NCBI GenBank assembly: GCA_964596675.1
Contig: CAZQUZ010000008.1
Location: forward strand, 1-63,464
Direction: 5' to 3'
From: JAGOMW01 sp964596675
Lineage (GTDB): Bacteria > Patescibacteriota > Gracilibacteria > BD1-5 > UBA2023
DNA length: 63,464 bases
In this document: positions 9,620 to 20,346 of the stretch, piece by piece
Numbering within the stretch: position 1 is the first letter of the stretch
Layout of the letters: each line of letters begins with the position of its first letter
Position numbers and translations under genes: made by a program
Notes under the pieces: generated by a model
What the model was told of the DNA's origin: nothing
The model's input: only the letters and a program-made list of their open reading frames with translations
The model's database searches: none

Positions 9620-10912
9620 ATGACTAATATCCTCCCCTCTCTCCCTATCGGAGAAAAAGTTGGCATTGCCTTCTCTGGCTGACTCGATACCAGCTGTGCA
9701 GTAGCCTGGATGCACAATAAGTGAGTTATCCCTTATGCGTACACTGCCAATCTCGGACAGTACGATGAAGATAACTACGATGATATTCCTATCCGCGCGA
9801 AGCAATATGGTGCCGAGCAAGCTCGCCTCATCGATTGTCGTGAAGCACTCGTACAAGAGGGCCTCATTGCGATTCAATGTGGAGCTTTTCACATCAAAAC
9901 TGCTGGAAAAACATATTTCAATACCACTCCTCTCGGACGTGCTGTTGCTGGAACCAAACTCGTACAAGCGATGATGGAAGATGGAGTAAATATTTGGGGT
10001 GATGGAAGTACCTACAAAGGAAATGATATCGAACGCTTCTATCGATATGGACTCCTCGTCAATCCTGAACTCAAGATATACAAGCCATGGCTCGATGAAA
10101 TATTTACCACTGAACTCTGAGGTCGAAAAGAAATGAGCGAGTGGCTTATCGCCCATGGATACAACTACAAGCTCAGTACCGAAAAAGCCTATAGTACCGA
10201 TGCAAATATTCTCGGTGCCACTCATGAAGCAAAGGATCTCGAAGAGCTCTCTACTTCTATGCATATTGTGAATCCGATTATGGGAGTGAAACACTGGGAT
10301 TCAAGTGTTGAAATAGAGAATGAAGTGGTAATTATCGAATTCGAAAAATGAATCCCCACAAAAATCAATGGAAAGGTATATACAGATATCGTCGAGATGA
10401 TGATGGAAGTCAATGCTATCGGCGGTCGTCATGGACTCGGAATGTGTGATCAGATCGAGAATAGAATTATCGAGGCAAAAAGTCGCGGTATCTATGAGGC
10501 TCCTGGTATAGCCCTCCTTCATATTGCGTATGAGCGTCTCCTCACTGGCATCCACAATGAGTGAACAATAGATAACTATACCACTCTCGGACGCAAACTC
10601 GGAAGGCTCATGTACGAAGGAAAATGGTATGACCCTCAAACACTCATGCTCCGAGAGAGTATCGTGAATTGGATAGGAAAGACCATCACTGGTAGTGTAA
10701 CCATCGAACTTCGAAGAGGAGATGACTATAGTATCCTCGATACCATCAGTCCTCATCTCACTTATGCACCTGGGCGACTCACGATGGAGAATGGCATGGG
10801 AGAATTTGGACCAAGTGATCGTATCGGACAACTCACGATGAGAAATCTCGATATCACTGACACGAGAAACAAGCTCTGACTCTATGAAACACTCTGAATA
10901 TTTACTCTCTAA
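9620..10912 (+). CDS. argG: Argininosuccinate synthase
   Basis: A 430-residue enzyme joining citrulline and aspartate with ATP to give argininosuccinate. The ATP-pyrophosphatase P-loop reads FSGGLDTSC at about residue 20, and its second Gly is encoded by UGA. Further signatures are ANLGQYDEDNYDD, GKTYFNTTPLGRA, GNDIERFYRYG and the C-terminal NLDITDTRNKLGLYE. Length and the LGQ-DE motif fit the long E. coli-like form. It is the first gene of the argG-argF-argH run, with 11 bases to argF, and follows the leader hairpins. Confidence 0.96.
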
Positions 10913-10923
10913 TCATAAGACAC

Positions 10924-11865
10924 ATGGAAAATCTTTTCTCAATCGCTGATGTTTCAAGAGAAACACTAGAGCATATCTTCAATCTCAGTAGTAGATACTA
11001 TTTTCCGACCAATCAACTTCAAGGAAAGAATATTGTATTTGCTTTTGCAAAGCCTTCACTTAGAACAAAAATAGCTACAGAAATTGCTATAAATCAACTT
11101 GGATGAAACGTGATTCATATTGAGTCAGATGTTTTCTACGGATGAAAGGTATTTTCTATTGAATCCGAACAAAAACTCAATGCTGGACGAGAAGATCTCA
11201 AAGATACCGTAAAAAATATAAATGGATGGAGTGATGCAATTTTCGCGCGGGTCTTTTCACACCAGACACTTCTCGATATACACTGATATGCCGAGGAAAT
11301 AAAAATCGTAAATGCCCTCTCAGATGAGCATCATCCTATGCAAGCCATCACTGATCTCTTTACTATGAGAGAGGTTTTTTGAGAAGGAAAAATGTCTGTA
11401 ACTTTTGTGGGGGATTCGAACAATGTTGCCTTTTCTCTTGCTGAGATACTCCTCAAGTTCTGACACGATGTGCGAATCGCAAGTCCAGTAGAGTATTCTT
11501 TTAGCACTTCGAAACAGCAATACCTCAAAACTCTGGCAAACACAGGAGATGGAATAATTTCATTCCTTCATAATCCTATCGAGGCAGTGAAATGAACCGA
11601 TTTTATCTATGCTGATACTTTCGTCTCTATGGGGGAAGAAGGGGTATTTGACGAAAAAATGAGTCACTTTAATTGATACCAAGTAAATCAAGAACTCATG
11701 TCTCTTTCAGGAAAGGAATGCTACTTTATGCATTGTCTACCTGCTCATCGAGGCATCGAAGTAAATGATGATGTGATGGATAGTAAACATTCTCTTATTT
11801 ACCAACAAGCTCGCAATAGGATGGTAACTGCCCGAGGAGTATTTCTTACGCTATTTAATATCTAG
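10924..11865 (+). CDS. argF: Ornithine carbamoyltransferase
   Basis: A 313-residue enzyme making citrulline from ornithine and carbamoyl phosphate. The carbamoyl-phosphate loop is SLRT (KPSLRTKIATE) instead of the more usual STRT. Then come HPMQAITDL, FVGDSNNVAFS, the ornithine-binding SMG loop (YADTFVSMGEE) and HCLPAHRG with the catalytic Cys. The SMG loop argues for free ornithine as substrate and against the N-acetyl or N-succinyl ornithine variants. UGA encodes several glycines. ATG 10924 has CAC before it, unlike most starts here. Confidence 0.93.
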
Positions 11866-11871
11866 AAAACT

Positions 11872-13053
11872 ATGAAAACGAAACTCTGGCAAACCTGAGC
11901 CAACCTCAATTCACAGATAGAGGCATTTACTGTAGGAGATGATTATTTGATTGATCAAGTATTTCTCCCATATGATATCCAAGCATCTCTTGCACACGCT
12001 AAGATGCTCCATTATATTGAGATACTCACCTTTGAAGAATACAAAAACGCGGAAATATGACTCTCTGAAATCAAGACGAAACTCGAGACATGAGAATTCG
12101 CTATCCACCCATCTCAAGAGGATGGACACACTGCTATCGAGTCATACCTGACGGAACGCTATTGAAAAGTGGGAAAGAAGATCCATACCTGACGCTCACG
12201 CAATGATCAATCCCTCACGATGATTCGCCTCTACCTGAAAGATGCTCTCGAGGAATCAGTAGGGAAGATAGAAAAACTTATTGAAACCCTGAAAACAAAG
12301 TGACAAGAAAATCCCATCCCAATGCCGGGATATACCCACTGGCAAAAAGCAATGCCAACCACAACCACCACCTGGCTTGGCTCATTTCATGATGCTCTCG
12401 AAGACCAACTTCATATGCTCAATTCGCTCGAACCGATTTTTGACCAATCCCCTCTCGGTTCTGCAGCAGGATTTGGTATCGAAGCTTTTCCGAATGATAG
12501 AACCTTCACGGCAAAAGAAATGGGGTTTGCACAAGTACAAACCAATCCGATGTACTGTGGACTCTCGCGTGGACTTTTTGAACATGATTTTCTCACAGCA
12601 CTTGGGAACTTTCTCCTCGTTCTCTCGAGAATGAACAACGATATCCTCCTCTTCACGACGAGTGAATTCGGTTTCCTATCCCTCCCAGACACGATGACGA
12701 CCGGTTCATCTATCATGCCTCAGAAGCGAAACTATGACGTATCTGAGCTCGTTCGTGCCAAGATTTCTGTATTTTTCGGATATTCAGACCAGATGCGAAA
12801 CCTCTATACTCATCTCATGAGTGGGTATCAACGTGATCTCCAGATGACGAAAGGCATATTGCTGAACGGATATACTCTCTGGGCAAACATCATCGATATC
12901 ATGACACTCGTCACAGAAAATATACAATTTCATGAAGAAAAACTCAAAAATTCCATGACTCCAGAGCTCTACGCCACAGATGAAGTCTACAAATTCGTGA
13001 TGCACTGAGAGAGCTTCAGAGAGTCCTATATGAAAGTAAAGAATACCTATTAA
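11872..13053 (+). CDS. argH: Argininosuccinate lyase
   Basis: A 393-residue fumarase/aspartase-superfamily lyase splitting argininosuccinate into arginine and fumarate. The signature GSSIMPQKRN is present, as are IHTGRSRNDQS (Gly from UGA), MPGYTHWQKAMP and QTNPMYCGLSR. It is shorter than the usual 450-460 residues, mostly at the C-terminus, which ends soon after ATDEVYKFVMHGESFRE. The gene starts 6 bases after argF and ends 11 bases before the second deacylase. Confidence 0.93.
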
Positions 13054-13064
13054 ACCAATTTTTT

Positions 13065-13961
13065 ATGTCTATACATTACTGCTTTGGAAGTGGACTACCT
13101 GGGCCAAATATTCTTATTATTTGATCTATTCATGGGAATGAAATATGCTGATCGAATGCTATAGAACAGTTACGAAATCAACTTATCATATGAGGGTTAA
13201 AAATTGTATGTTGATCAGTAACCTGTATGCCTTATGCTAATCATAAGGCATACTTGTCTGGGAAAAGGCAAGATACTGTAAATTTAAACAGAATATTTGG
13301 AGATGATTGACTCCGAGAAACTGCAACCAATGACGAAAAGGTAGCTGTTACAAAATTGAAGGAACTTATTCAGATAAGCGATTTTGTATTAGATTTACAT
13401 TCTTTCCCATCATGAGAAGACATACCCTTTATCTTTAAAGATATCAATGATGATACCCTGGATAAGCTGCTTTCGTATATTCCTATTAAATATATAGTAT
13501 CTTGATGGAATAACTTATATGAGTGAGATAATGTATTAGACAGTATTTGATACACAAGTACATTGACAAAATTATGATGTTGCATAGAATGTTGAATAAC
13601 TGGATCTACTAATACCAGTGTTGTAGCATTTGATTCGATAATATCAACTCTAGAATTCTTTTGAGTTTTATCAAGAATGCCAGTAAGTAAGGATGGTCCT
13701 TTTCATCAAAAAAAGGAAATACGAGTGAATACTATTATCAGAAAACCGAAATGAGGATATTTTGTAAAACCGTGGAAAAACTTTGATAAAATTGATAATA
13801 ACACCGTTTTATGAATAGATATTGATGGTAAGGAAATTTGCTCCAACCAAAATTGATACATAGTTATACCGAATGAGGATGTTGAAGAATGATGAGAATG
13901 GTGCTATTTATGAACAGAGTTTTCACATAACGAAAGAAATTTAAACTATCTAACAAATTAA
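13065..13961 (+). CDS. Zinc deacylase, aspartoacylase/succinylglutamate desuccinylase family (copy 2)
   Basis: A 298-residue paralogue of the protein at 8608. The zinc motif is GSIHGNEICG, then CMPYANHKAYLSG, NLNRIFGDDG, DLHSFPSGED (third zinc ligand) and the catalytic Glu in CIECGITGS. UGA is unusually heavy: 18 in-frame UGA against about 11 GGN glycine codons by my count. It lies inside the arginine run, between argH and the two acyltransferase-like genes. An amidohydrolase acting on an N-acyl intermediate is likely; which one is not readable. Confidence 0.83.
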
Positions 13962-13973
13962 GTCTAGAAATAT

Positions 13974-14486
13974 ATGTCATTCAAGCTTACTAATACCCCA
14001 AACCTTGAAGAATGTTCGATTGTTTCTAAATGAATCGACCATGAAAATAAGATACATTGACCTCATATGATACCCATAACAGCAAAAGAGTTATTTAGCA
14101 GTATTCAACATCACGGATGACTTGTAGCTAGACATGAGAATACTTGAATGGTGGCAGGCATGGTAAAACTTTCTCAGCTTCATGACGACTTAGGGATATA
14201 TGAATGGTGATCTCTCTTTGTTATGCCTCAATTTCGATGACGAAAGCTCTGACATCTATTAATCCGAGGAATTGTAGAACAATTTCATAGAAAATCACTA
14301 TTAATGGTGACAAATGTTCCACAGGTTATACAAGTTAGTTCTCATGACCCGAATCAATCTGAAGTAACAAAAGAGCGTATCTGACCAAAATTACTGCAAG
14401 TTATCGAATGACCCCAACCTTTACTCTCTAATGACAGAATTTTCATTAATCAAGCCATGAAGAAACGGATTGAACTTATCGGATAA
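13974..14486 (+). CDS. GNAT-family N-acyltransferase
   Basis: A 170-residue protein with the central GNAT acetyl-CoA motif: a beta strand GSLFVMPQF followed by RGRKLGHLLIRG, the R-x-x-G pattern with Gly from UGA. The N-terminal part resembles the domain preceding motif A in amino-acid acetyltransferases (AKELFSSIQ, VAGMVKLSQLHDD). Motif B is weak. Placed before a NAGS-like gene, it may be an accessory acetyltransferase for glutamate or ornithine, but this rests on context. It overlaps nothing and sits 5 bases from the next start. Confidence 0.7.
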
Positions 14487-14491
14487 ATTTT

Positions 14492-15520
14492 ATGCCAAAC
14501 TATCATTTTGATACATATCTTCCCTTATTGCAACAAGCAGACATAGGAATTGCTGTAAGATCTGTGGTTCTACGAGACCATCAGAGAAATATCTCCGAAC
14601 AGTTGCAAGATCTCGTGAGGATGGGTATATCTTTTAAGCTATTTCATAATATTCCTCCATGAAGCGAGTCTGGTAAACTCCTAAAAGGAATTGAACAAAA
14701 TAAATGAGTAATCCCGATTCGTATTTCAGATCATGACGATTTTTATGCAGCAAGCATCTCAAATCATGGGAGACCAGAATGATCAGAAGAGCATAAAAAG
14801 AAAATGTGAAACAAGCTCATTTTTCTCGAAACTGACCACATTAATGATCATAATAAGTGAAGGCGTATTAATGTTCTCCCTGCTGAAATCATTCTCGATA
14901 ATCCTAAATGATTATGAACTCTTATCGAGGATACTCGCCTCAGATCTGCATTAATCCTCATGGCCCAATCAGTTGTGAAAAATGGGATTGATCGTATCCA
15001 TATACTTCGTGCGAATCGAAGAAATGGTATAAAAGAGGAGCTATTTACCCTAGAAGGCGTGGGTACCATGATTGAATGAAACTTCAAACCAGAAATCGGT
15101 GATGCCTCTGAAACTGATGTCACAACACTTTTTTCCCTTCTTTCTGCTCATAAATACTCAGGTCAACTCAAGCCTAGGAGTATGGATTACCTTAGGGAGT
15201 ATTGGGGTCGATTTAAGGTTGCAAAGATTGATGATGTGGCTGTTGGATGTGTAGAAATGATTCCTATTGATAACGATACCATTGAGCTTTGAGGTATCGC
15301 TGTCAATCTTGATTTTATGGATTATCGTATAGGAAAGAGGCTCATTGAAGAGGTAGAACTTTTTGCATATTGCCAGAGTAAAAACATCATAGCAGTAACC
15401 AACAATCCCAAACTGGGTGGTATGTTTGAAGCACGATGATATATACGAGCAGAGCATATCTTCCTAGATCGAATTGCTCAATCACCATGAAAGAAGCTCT
15501 ATCTCAAAATAATTTCCTAA
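14492..15520 (+). CDS. N-acetylglutamate-synthase-like protein (kinase-like + GNAT domains)
   Basis: A 342-residue protein. Residues 1-210 look like a degenerate amino-acid-kinase domain ending in the NAGK/NAGS hallmark EELFTLEGVGTMI. The last 130 residues are a GNAT domain (VGCVEMIPID, ELGGIAVNLDF, YRIGKRLIEEVE, then MFEARGY). This two-domain order matches bacterial ArgA-type N-acetylglutamate synthases, which are usually about 440 residues, so the kinase-like part is trimmed. Activity is inferred. It would make N-acetylglutamate, the entry to arginine synthesis, yet argB, argC and argD are not nearby. Confidence 0.72.
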
Positions 15521-15532
15521 TCTTTATCATTT

Positions 15533-17284
15533 ATGCAAAATCCTCGTGATATCATCATCACTACTATTGAAAATCTTTATGGCGAAAATGCAAGTCAATC
15601 TGTAGAACTATGAATTCCTCCAAAGGGTCAAAGTGCTGATTATTGTTTCAATATTGGTACTCTTGCAAAATCTCTTAAAAGAAGTCCAGGCGAACTTGTA
15701 AAAGAAATACAACCAGTACTTCAAAAAGATATTGATACTTTCACCTTAGTAAGCACTGTTGGTATATACATAAACTTATGCTTAACAGATGCTGCCTTTA
15801 TAAAAATACTAAAAGAATCAACGAAAGAAAAACATCAACCAGAAGAAAAACAGTGAACCGTAGTAGTAGATTATATAGGCGTAAATATTGGGAAGCCTCT
15901 CCACATATGACATATATGTACTCCTTCTATTGGTCAGGTATTTTGCAATATTTACCATTATAAATGATCAAAAGTTGTTGGCGATGTCCACACTGGAGAT
16001 TGGTGAGGAATATTCTGACGTCTCATTGCGTGATGGAAGCGTTGGGGGGATAAGGAGAAGCTTGAAGCTGAACCAGTAAATCACCTTCTTGATCTCTATC
16101 AAAAGATTTCTGCTCTTATTGAGCCGGATGAGGGAAACTGAGATGAATCTGTAGACGTAGCATGTAGAGTAGAATTCAAGAAATTATCAGAATGAGATCC
16201 GGAAAATATGAAGCTTTGGTCAGAATTTACGGCTCATTCTCTTCACGGAATGCAAGAAACCATCGACCTTCTTCATGTGAAACCGGATGTAGCTATTGGT
16301 GAAAGTTTTTATGAGGGACTCCCTCTACCAAAGATCGGAGAGTATCCAGAGCTCCAATATACAATGAAGGATGTTGTACAAGAACTTGTGCAAGCATGAA
16401 TAGCTGAAAGGAATGAGGATTGAAGTGTTTCTATTAGCTTCCCCGAAAACAAAAAACTTCCATCAAATATACTCCAAAAGCGCGATGGTACTCATGGGTA
16501 TTTTGCAAGTGACCTAGCTTGTATAAAGTATCGAATGACAAATTGATGGGATCCAAAGAAGATTATTTATTGTACAGATATCCGTCAACAACTTCACTTT
16601 CAACAAGTTTTCACAGTTGCCCGAATGGCTGGCTGGATAAATGACGATGTTGAATTGGTTCATGCTCCGAACGGATTTATATCACTTCCTGAATGAGCTA
16701 TGAGTACACGTAAGGGAAATATTATTCGTCTAGATGATCTCATTGATGAAGCATTTTTGAGAACAAAGAGAATTCTCGAAGAAAAATGACGTTCCATCTC
16801 AGATATAGATATCCGAGAAATAGCTGTTGGCGGACTGAAGTATAGCTATCTCATGCAGGATAGAGAGAGAAATGTTGTATTTAATTGGGACAAGGCATTG
16901 AATTTTGAGGGAAATAGCGGTCCATATATTCAGTACGCATATGTCCGGGCAAAGAAACTCAAGGAACAGTTAGGAACCGGTCTAGAAATTGGTCCAATAT
17001 TTGAAGCAGAGCTCTCAGAAGATGACAAAGATCTTATTAAAACTCTCGTAATCTTTGATGAGAAAGTTGATGAAGTATTAAAGAATCATAAGCCTCACGT
17101 ACTAACACAATATTGCTATACTCTTGCATGAGTATTCAATAGTTTCTATTCTCATACTCCGAGCATAGTCAATGAAGAGGATCAACAACTAAAGAATCTA
17201 AGAACCCAACTCGTCAGTCTTTCGGCGGAGCGACTCAAGCTTGGATTCCAACTTCTCGGTATAGAGATGCCTTCTGAGATGTAG
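15533..17284 (+). CDS. argS: Arginyl-tRNA synthetase
   Basis: A 583-residue class I synthetase. The HIGH motif is PLHIGHI, and its Gly is the UGA at 15908-15910. The second motif is AMSTRKGN in the KMSKS position. Also visible are VQELVQAG, ASDLACIKYR, YCTDIRQQLHFQQVF and SGPYIQYAYVR, all typical of ArgRS. The C-terminal anticodon-binding DALR domain ends at TAG. As the last gene of the arginine run it links synthesis to charging and may share the leader control at 9522-9595. Confidence 0.96.
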
Positions 17285-17371
17285 ATGATTTTACCAAATA
17301 GCACGATATATCTTCTTTTATGTCAGAGAGTTCTTAGAATTAGACATAAAGATATTTTTGATGACATAAAA

Positions 17372-17398
17372 AAACAGAAGCCAAGTTGACTTCTGTTT
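17372..17398. terminator. Hairpin downstream of argS
   Basis: AAACAGAAG and CTTCTGTTT arms with a 9-base loop and an A-tract on the left. The right-hand T-run is only three bases, so termination of the argS transcript would be weak; it fits minus-strand termination better. Confidence 0.4.
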
Positions 17399-17413
17399 CG
17401 ATTCCTCACATAG

Positions 17414-18392
17414 GAGGTAGCAACAGGCAATGAGTCTGTAAGAAAGGTGGAAAGAGCTATGAATGGGAAGCTCTCGAAGGCAATGGATGGGTACATGGTG
17501 TATGGACGCTCTATCCGTATGGGTACCGAGCCAAACATGATGGAAAATGAAATCGTATGGTTGCCTATCTAGAAGAAGCAAAGATTGTACAGGAAATATT
17601 TACTATGTTTGTGGATGAATGCCTTGGAACAGGGAAAATTGCTCGTATCCTTGCTGCCCGAGATATCGGGAACAATATTGACAACAGGATAGTCGAAGGA
17701 GAACAACTCAGGACGAAGATTCACAAGAATCTCTTCAGACAAGGAATAATCCGAGATATCCTCAGAAACACCACGTATACCTAAGAATAGACTTGCAACA
17801 AAAAAAGACAGGGAATTACAGTTGTGACTGAAAGAAGCGTGATCGAGTTTCAAAAGAAAAAATTTGCCCCAATCGGGATATATCCGAAGAAAAAGTGATG
17901 GAAGTGGTGTAGATAGAAATAGAGAAATATTTACAAAATCCGTGAGAAGTTCTGAAACGATACCAAGAATGACAGGAGGGAAATAAGAGAGAAACACTGA
18001 TTTTTAAAGGAAAGAAACATCTTGCCGATATAGATATAAAAATAAGCACAAAGAGGGTTACCTATAAGGATGCTCTTCGTAAGACACTCGAATGAGAAGA
18101 AAACGCTGAAACCTACGCAAGTATTGCCCACGCCCTTACCAACGAACTTCGAGACTTGGAAGTAGCAAAACAACGGATAAAAAGTGAGTTAGAATCTCTG
18201 AACAAACAAGACGAAGATATGAGGATTATTCTTTCTCGGGTTCAAGAGTACCAGGAAAGACTCAAAGATATCTCGCTCGAGCAAAAAGGAAAGCTAATAT
18301 GAGAGCTTATATACAAGATACAACTCTCTCAGGAGCATAGAAAGATTATTTTCAATTTTGAAAAACCAGTTGAAGAGATTTCTGAGAAATAA
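17414..18392 (+). pseudogene. Remnant of a large serine recombinase
   Basis: Pieces of one recombinase remain in order but in different frames. The first is ERAMNGKLSKAMDGYMVYGR, then after a frameshift PYGYRAKHDGKGNRMV. Next is the recombinase domain (LEEAKIVQEIFTMFVDE, RQGIIRDILRNTTY) ending at TAA (17782). After a small deletion comes the zinc ribbon (YSCDGKKRDRV, ICPNRD), an in-frame TAG, and a C-terminal coiled coil (RVTYKDALRKTLEGEENAET and on to FEKPVEEISEK). The N-terminal catalytic resolvase domain with its Ser is absent. This is a dead integrase left by a mobile element. Confidence 0.8.
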
Positions 18393-18655
18393 GCATACAG
18401 AAAAAGTGAGAAATTTACACAGTTTATTCCGATAAAAACCTCTTAGATAAAGGAAAGTGATGCAAAAATACTTCTAGGAAAGTTTCTCTTTTTGATAGGA
18501 AAAAACAGGTCACCTTTACAACTGAAACTTTATCTATACAATCCATTTCATCCTAATTTTCACCCTATGAAGCAAAAGAAAACTTCAGAGAATAAAAATT
18601 TGAAATTAGGTTTCAATACACCAAAATAGAATACAATTCCTCAAAAAAATCAAAA

Positions 18656-19573
18656 ATGGTAAAAAAAATAGTGGCATCACCGAAAAAATCACTCGCCAAA
18701 AATCCTTGGGTGGATTTTATTAATGCGAGTCTCGATGAGGTGGAGGAAGTGGTGAAGCAATATGATTTTCATCCGCTCGACCATGAAGCCATACTCGAAG
18801 AAAATCAATATGCACGTATCGACACATATGATGAGTATATTTTTATGGTGCTCCACTTCCCAAAGTATGAACCCAATAGTGAACGATATGTATCCAATGA
18901 GTTTAATATATTTATATCTCATGAGTACCTCTTCACATTTCGATACTACCAAACAGGCACCGTAAAAAAACTCCAAGACATGTACGAAAACTGGCCGAAT
19001 GATAAAGCCTATCCAAATAGTGGTTTTATCCTCTATGAAGTCATAGAGAGTCTCCTCGAGCACGTCATGCGAATGCTCGAAAAATTCCATAAAGACCTCA
19101 AGGGTATAGAAAAAACCCTCTTTATATCGAGTGGGCCGGATCTCATCCGCGAGATAATGACAAAAAAACGAAATATCATCACACTCAAACACATGATATC
19201 CCCACAAATAGGCGTAATGAAGCTGATGCGTATCCGTATGGCACAGATGTTCGGCGAGGAGGTAGAGACATACTTCGAAAATCTCGAGGACAAACTCGAT
19301 AAAATCTACTCCGAAACGCTCATCATCCAGGAAAATATCGACTCCATGGAAGATACTCTCAAAAGTATTTTCGAACTCCAGACAAACTCTACCATCAAAT
19401 ATCTTACGATTTTCTCAGCATTTATGCTCCCTCTTACGCTGATTACGAGTTTCTTTGGCATGAATGTAGAGGCGGGACACTTCGAAAATAATTACATATT
19501 CAGCTCTATCATAGGGATAACGTGTCTCATGGTAATACTCACGTACACATTTCTAAAGAAAAATCCACACTAG
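18656..19573 (+). CDS. corA: CorA-type magnesium/divalent cation channel
   Basis: A 305-residue CorA. The long acidic N-terminal domain is followed by two C-terminal membrane helices, and the signature GMN appears as FFGMNVEAG between them. The segment PLTLITSFFGMN is classic. It contains no in-frame UGA, unlike its neighbours on the left. Preceding it are about 260 bases (18393-18655) in which I see only AT-rich sequence and no gene. It is followed 14 bases later by the peptidase gene. Confidence 0.95.
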   Translation: MVKKIVASPKKSLAKNPWVDFINASLDEVEEVVKQYDFHPLDHEAILEENQYARIDTYDEYIFMVLHFPKYEPNSERYVSNEFNIFISHEYLFTFRYYQTGTVKKLQDMYENWPNDKAYPNSGFILYEVIESLLEHVMRMLEKFHKDLKGIEKTLFISSGPDLIREIMTKKRNIITLKHMISPQIGVMKLMRIRMAQMFGEEVETYFENLEDKLDKIYSETLIIQENIDSMEDTLKSIFELQTNSTIKYLTIFSAFMLPLTLITSFFGMNVEAGHFENNYIFSSIIGITCLMVILTYTFLKKNPH

Positions 19574-19587
19574 CCCTTCTTCTCCCT

Positions 19588-20316
19588 ATGCGGTTCTTAT
19601 TCTTTATTATCATTATCACTCTCACTCTTTTCGGAAAGGGTGATATTTATGCGGATAGATACGAGGAACGGGGTGATGCCGATTTTTTCTTTAGTCAGAT
19701 GCATCGCAATTTTGCACCCATATGAACTCTCTGGTCAGATGATTCTATAGTCCGATTCGTGACGAAAAAGATACCTCTAAACGATAAAAACTATGCACCA
19801 GATGACCTGATAGCCTTATCAGGAAGTAGTGTCGAGCAGGCATGACGGAACTCCTATCTCAGAAAACCCGCACATGAAGCACTCGATAGGATGGGTCGGG
19901 ATTTTCGTACAAAATTCGGTACACCTCTCGTCGTCGTGAGTGGATATCGGAGTGCGAGCTATCAGCAGCGGCTCTGGGATCTCGGACGATGTACCGATAC
20001 TCTCTGTGCACCACCAGGATATAGTGAACATCAGCTCGGACTCGCTATAGATGTCTTCGATGCGACGACTGCGAGTGACTACATGAAAAATGCGCTCTAT
20101 AAAAAATATATCACCTGGATCCAAGCACATGCTCATAAATATGGGTATACACAGAGTTACCAAAAATGACCCAGCGTCGACGGATATGATATCGAGCCAT
20201 GGCACTGGCGCTATGTATGAATCGATCTAGCCACAAAACTCCGTAACCTCGGTATGACCTATAGTGAATATATCGAGTTCGAAAGTATGCGAGAAATATT
20301 TCTCATGATGCAATAA
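19588..20316 (+). CDS. M15B D-alanyl-D-alanine carboxypeptidase (VanY-like), secreted
   Basis: A 242-residue zinc peptidase trimming peptidoglycan peptides. The N-terminal hydrophobic signal (FLFFIIIITLTLF) points outside the membrane. Motifs are SGYRSASYQ, the zinc-binding SEHQLGLAIDV and EPWHWRYVG. All conserved His and Asp ligands are present. UGA glycines occur in the linker and after the WHWRY box. It shares the downstream hairpin with convergent gatA. Confidence 0.9.
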
Positions 20317-20318
20317 AC

Positions 20319-20346
20319 AAACCTCTAGAAAATAAGAGGTTTTTTT
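20319..20346. terminator. Terminator between the peptidase gene and gatA
   Basis: AACCTCT/AGAGGTT arms followed by a T7 run on the plus strand. The gatA stop TAG (20325-20327) lies inside the hairpin, so it terminates the plus transcript and overlaps the end of gatA. Confidence 0.75.

Noticed and set aside
10924..11865. N-acetyl- or N-succinyl-ornithine carbamoyltransferase, suggested by SLRT and the nearby deacylases
   Set aside because: The SMG loop for free ornithine and HCLPAHRG are present, which favours true ornithine carbamoyltransferase.
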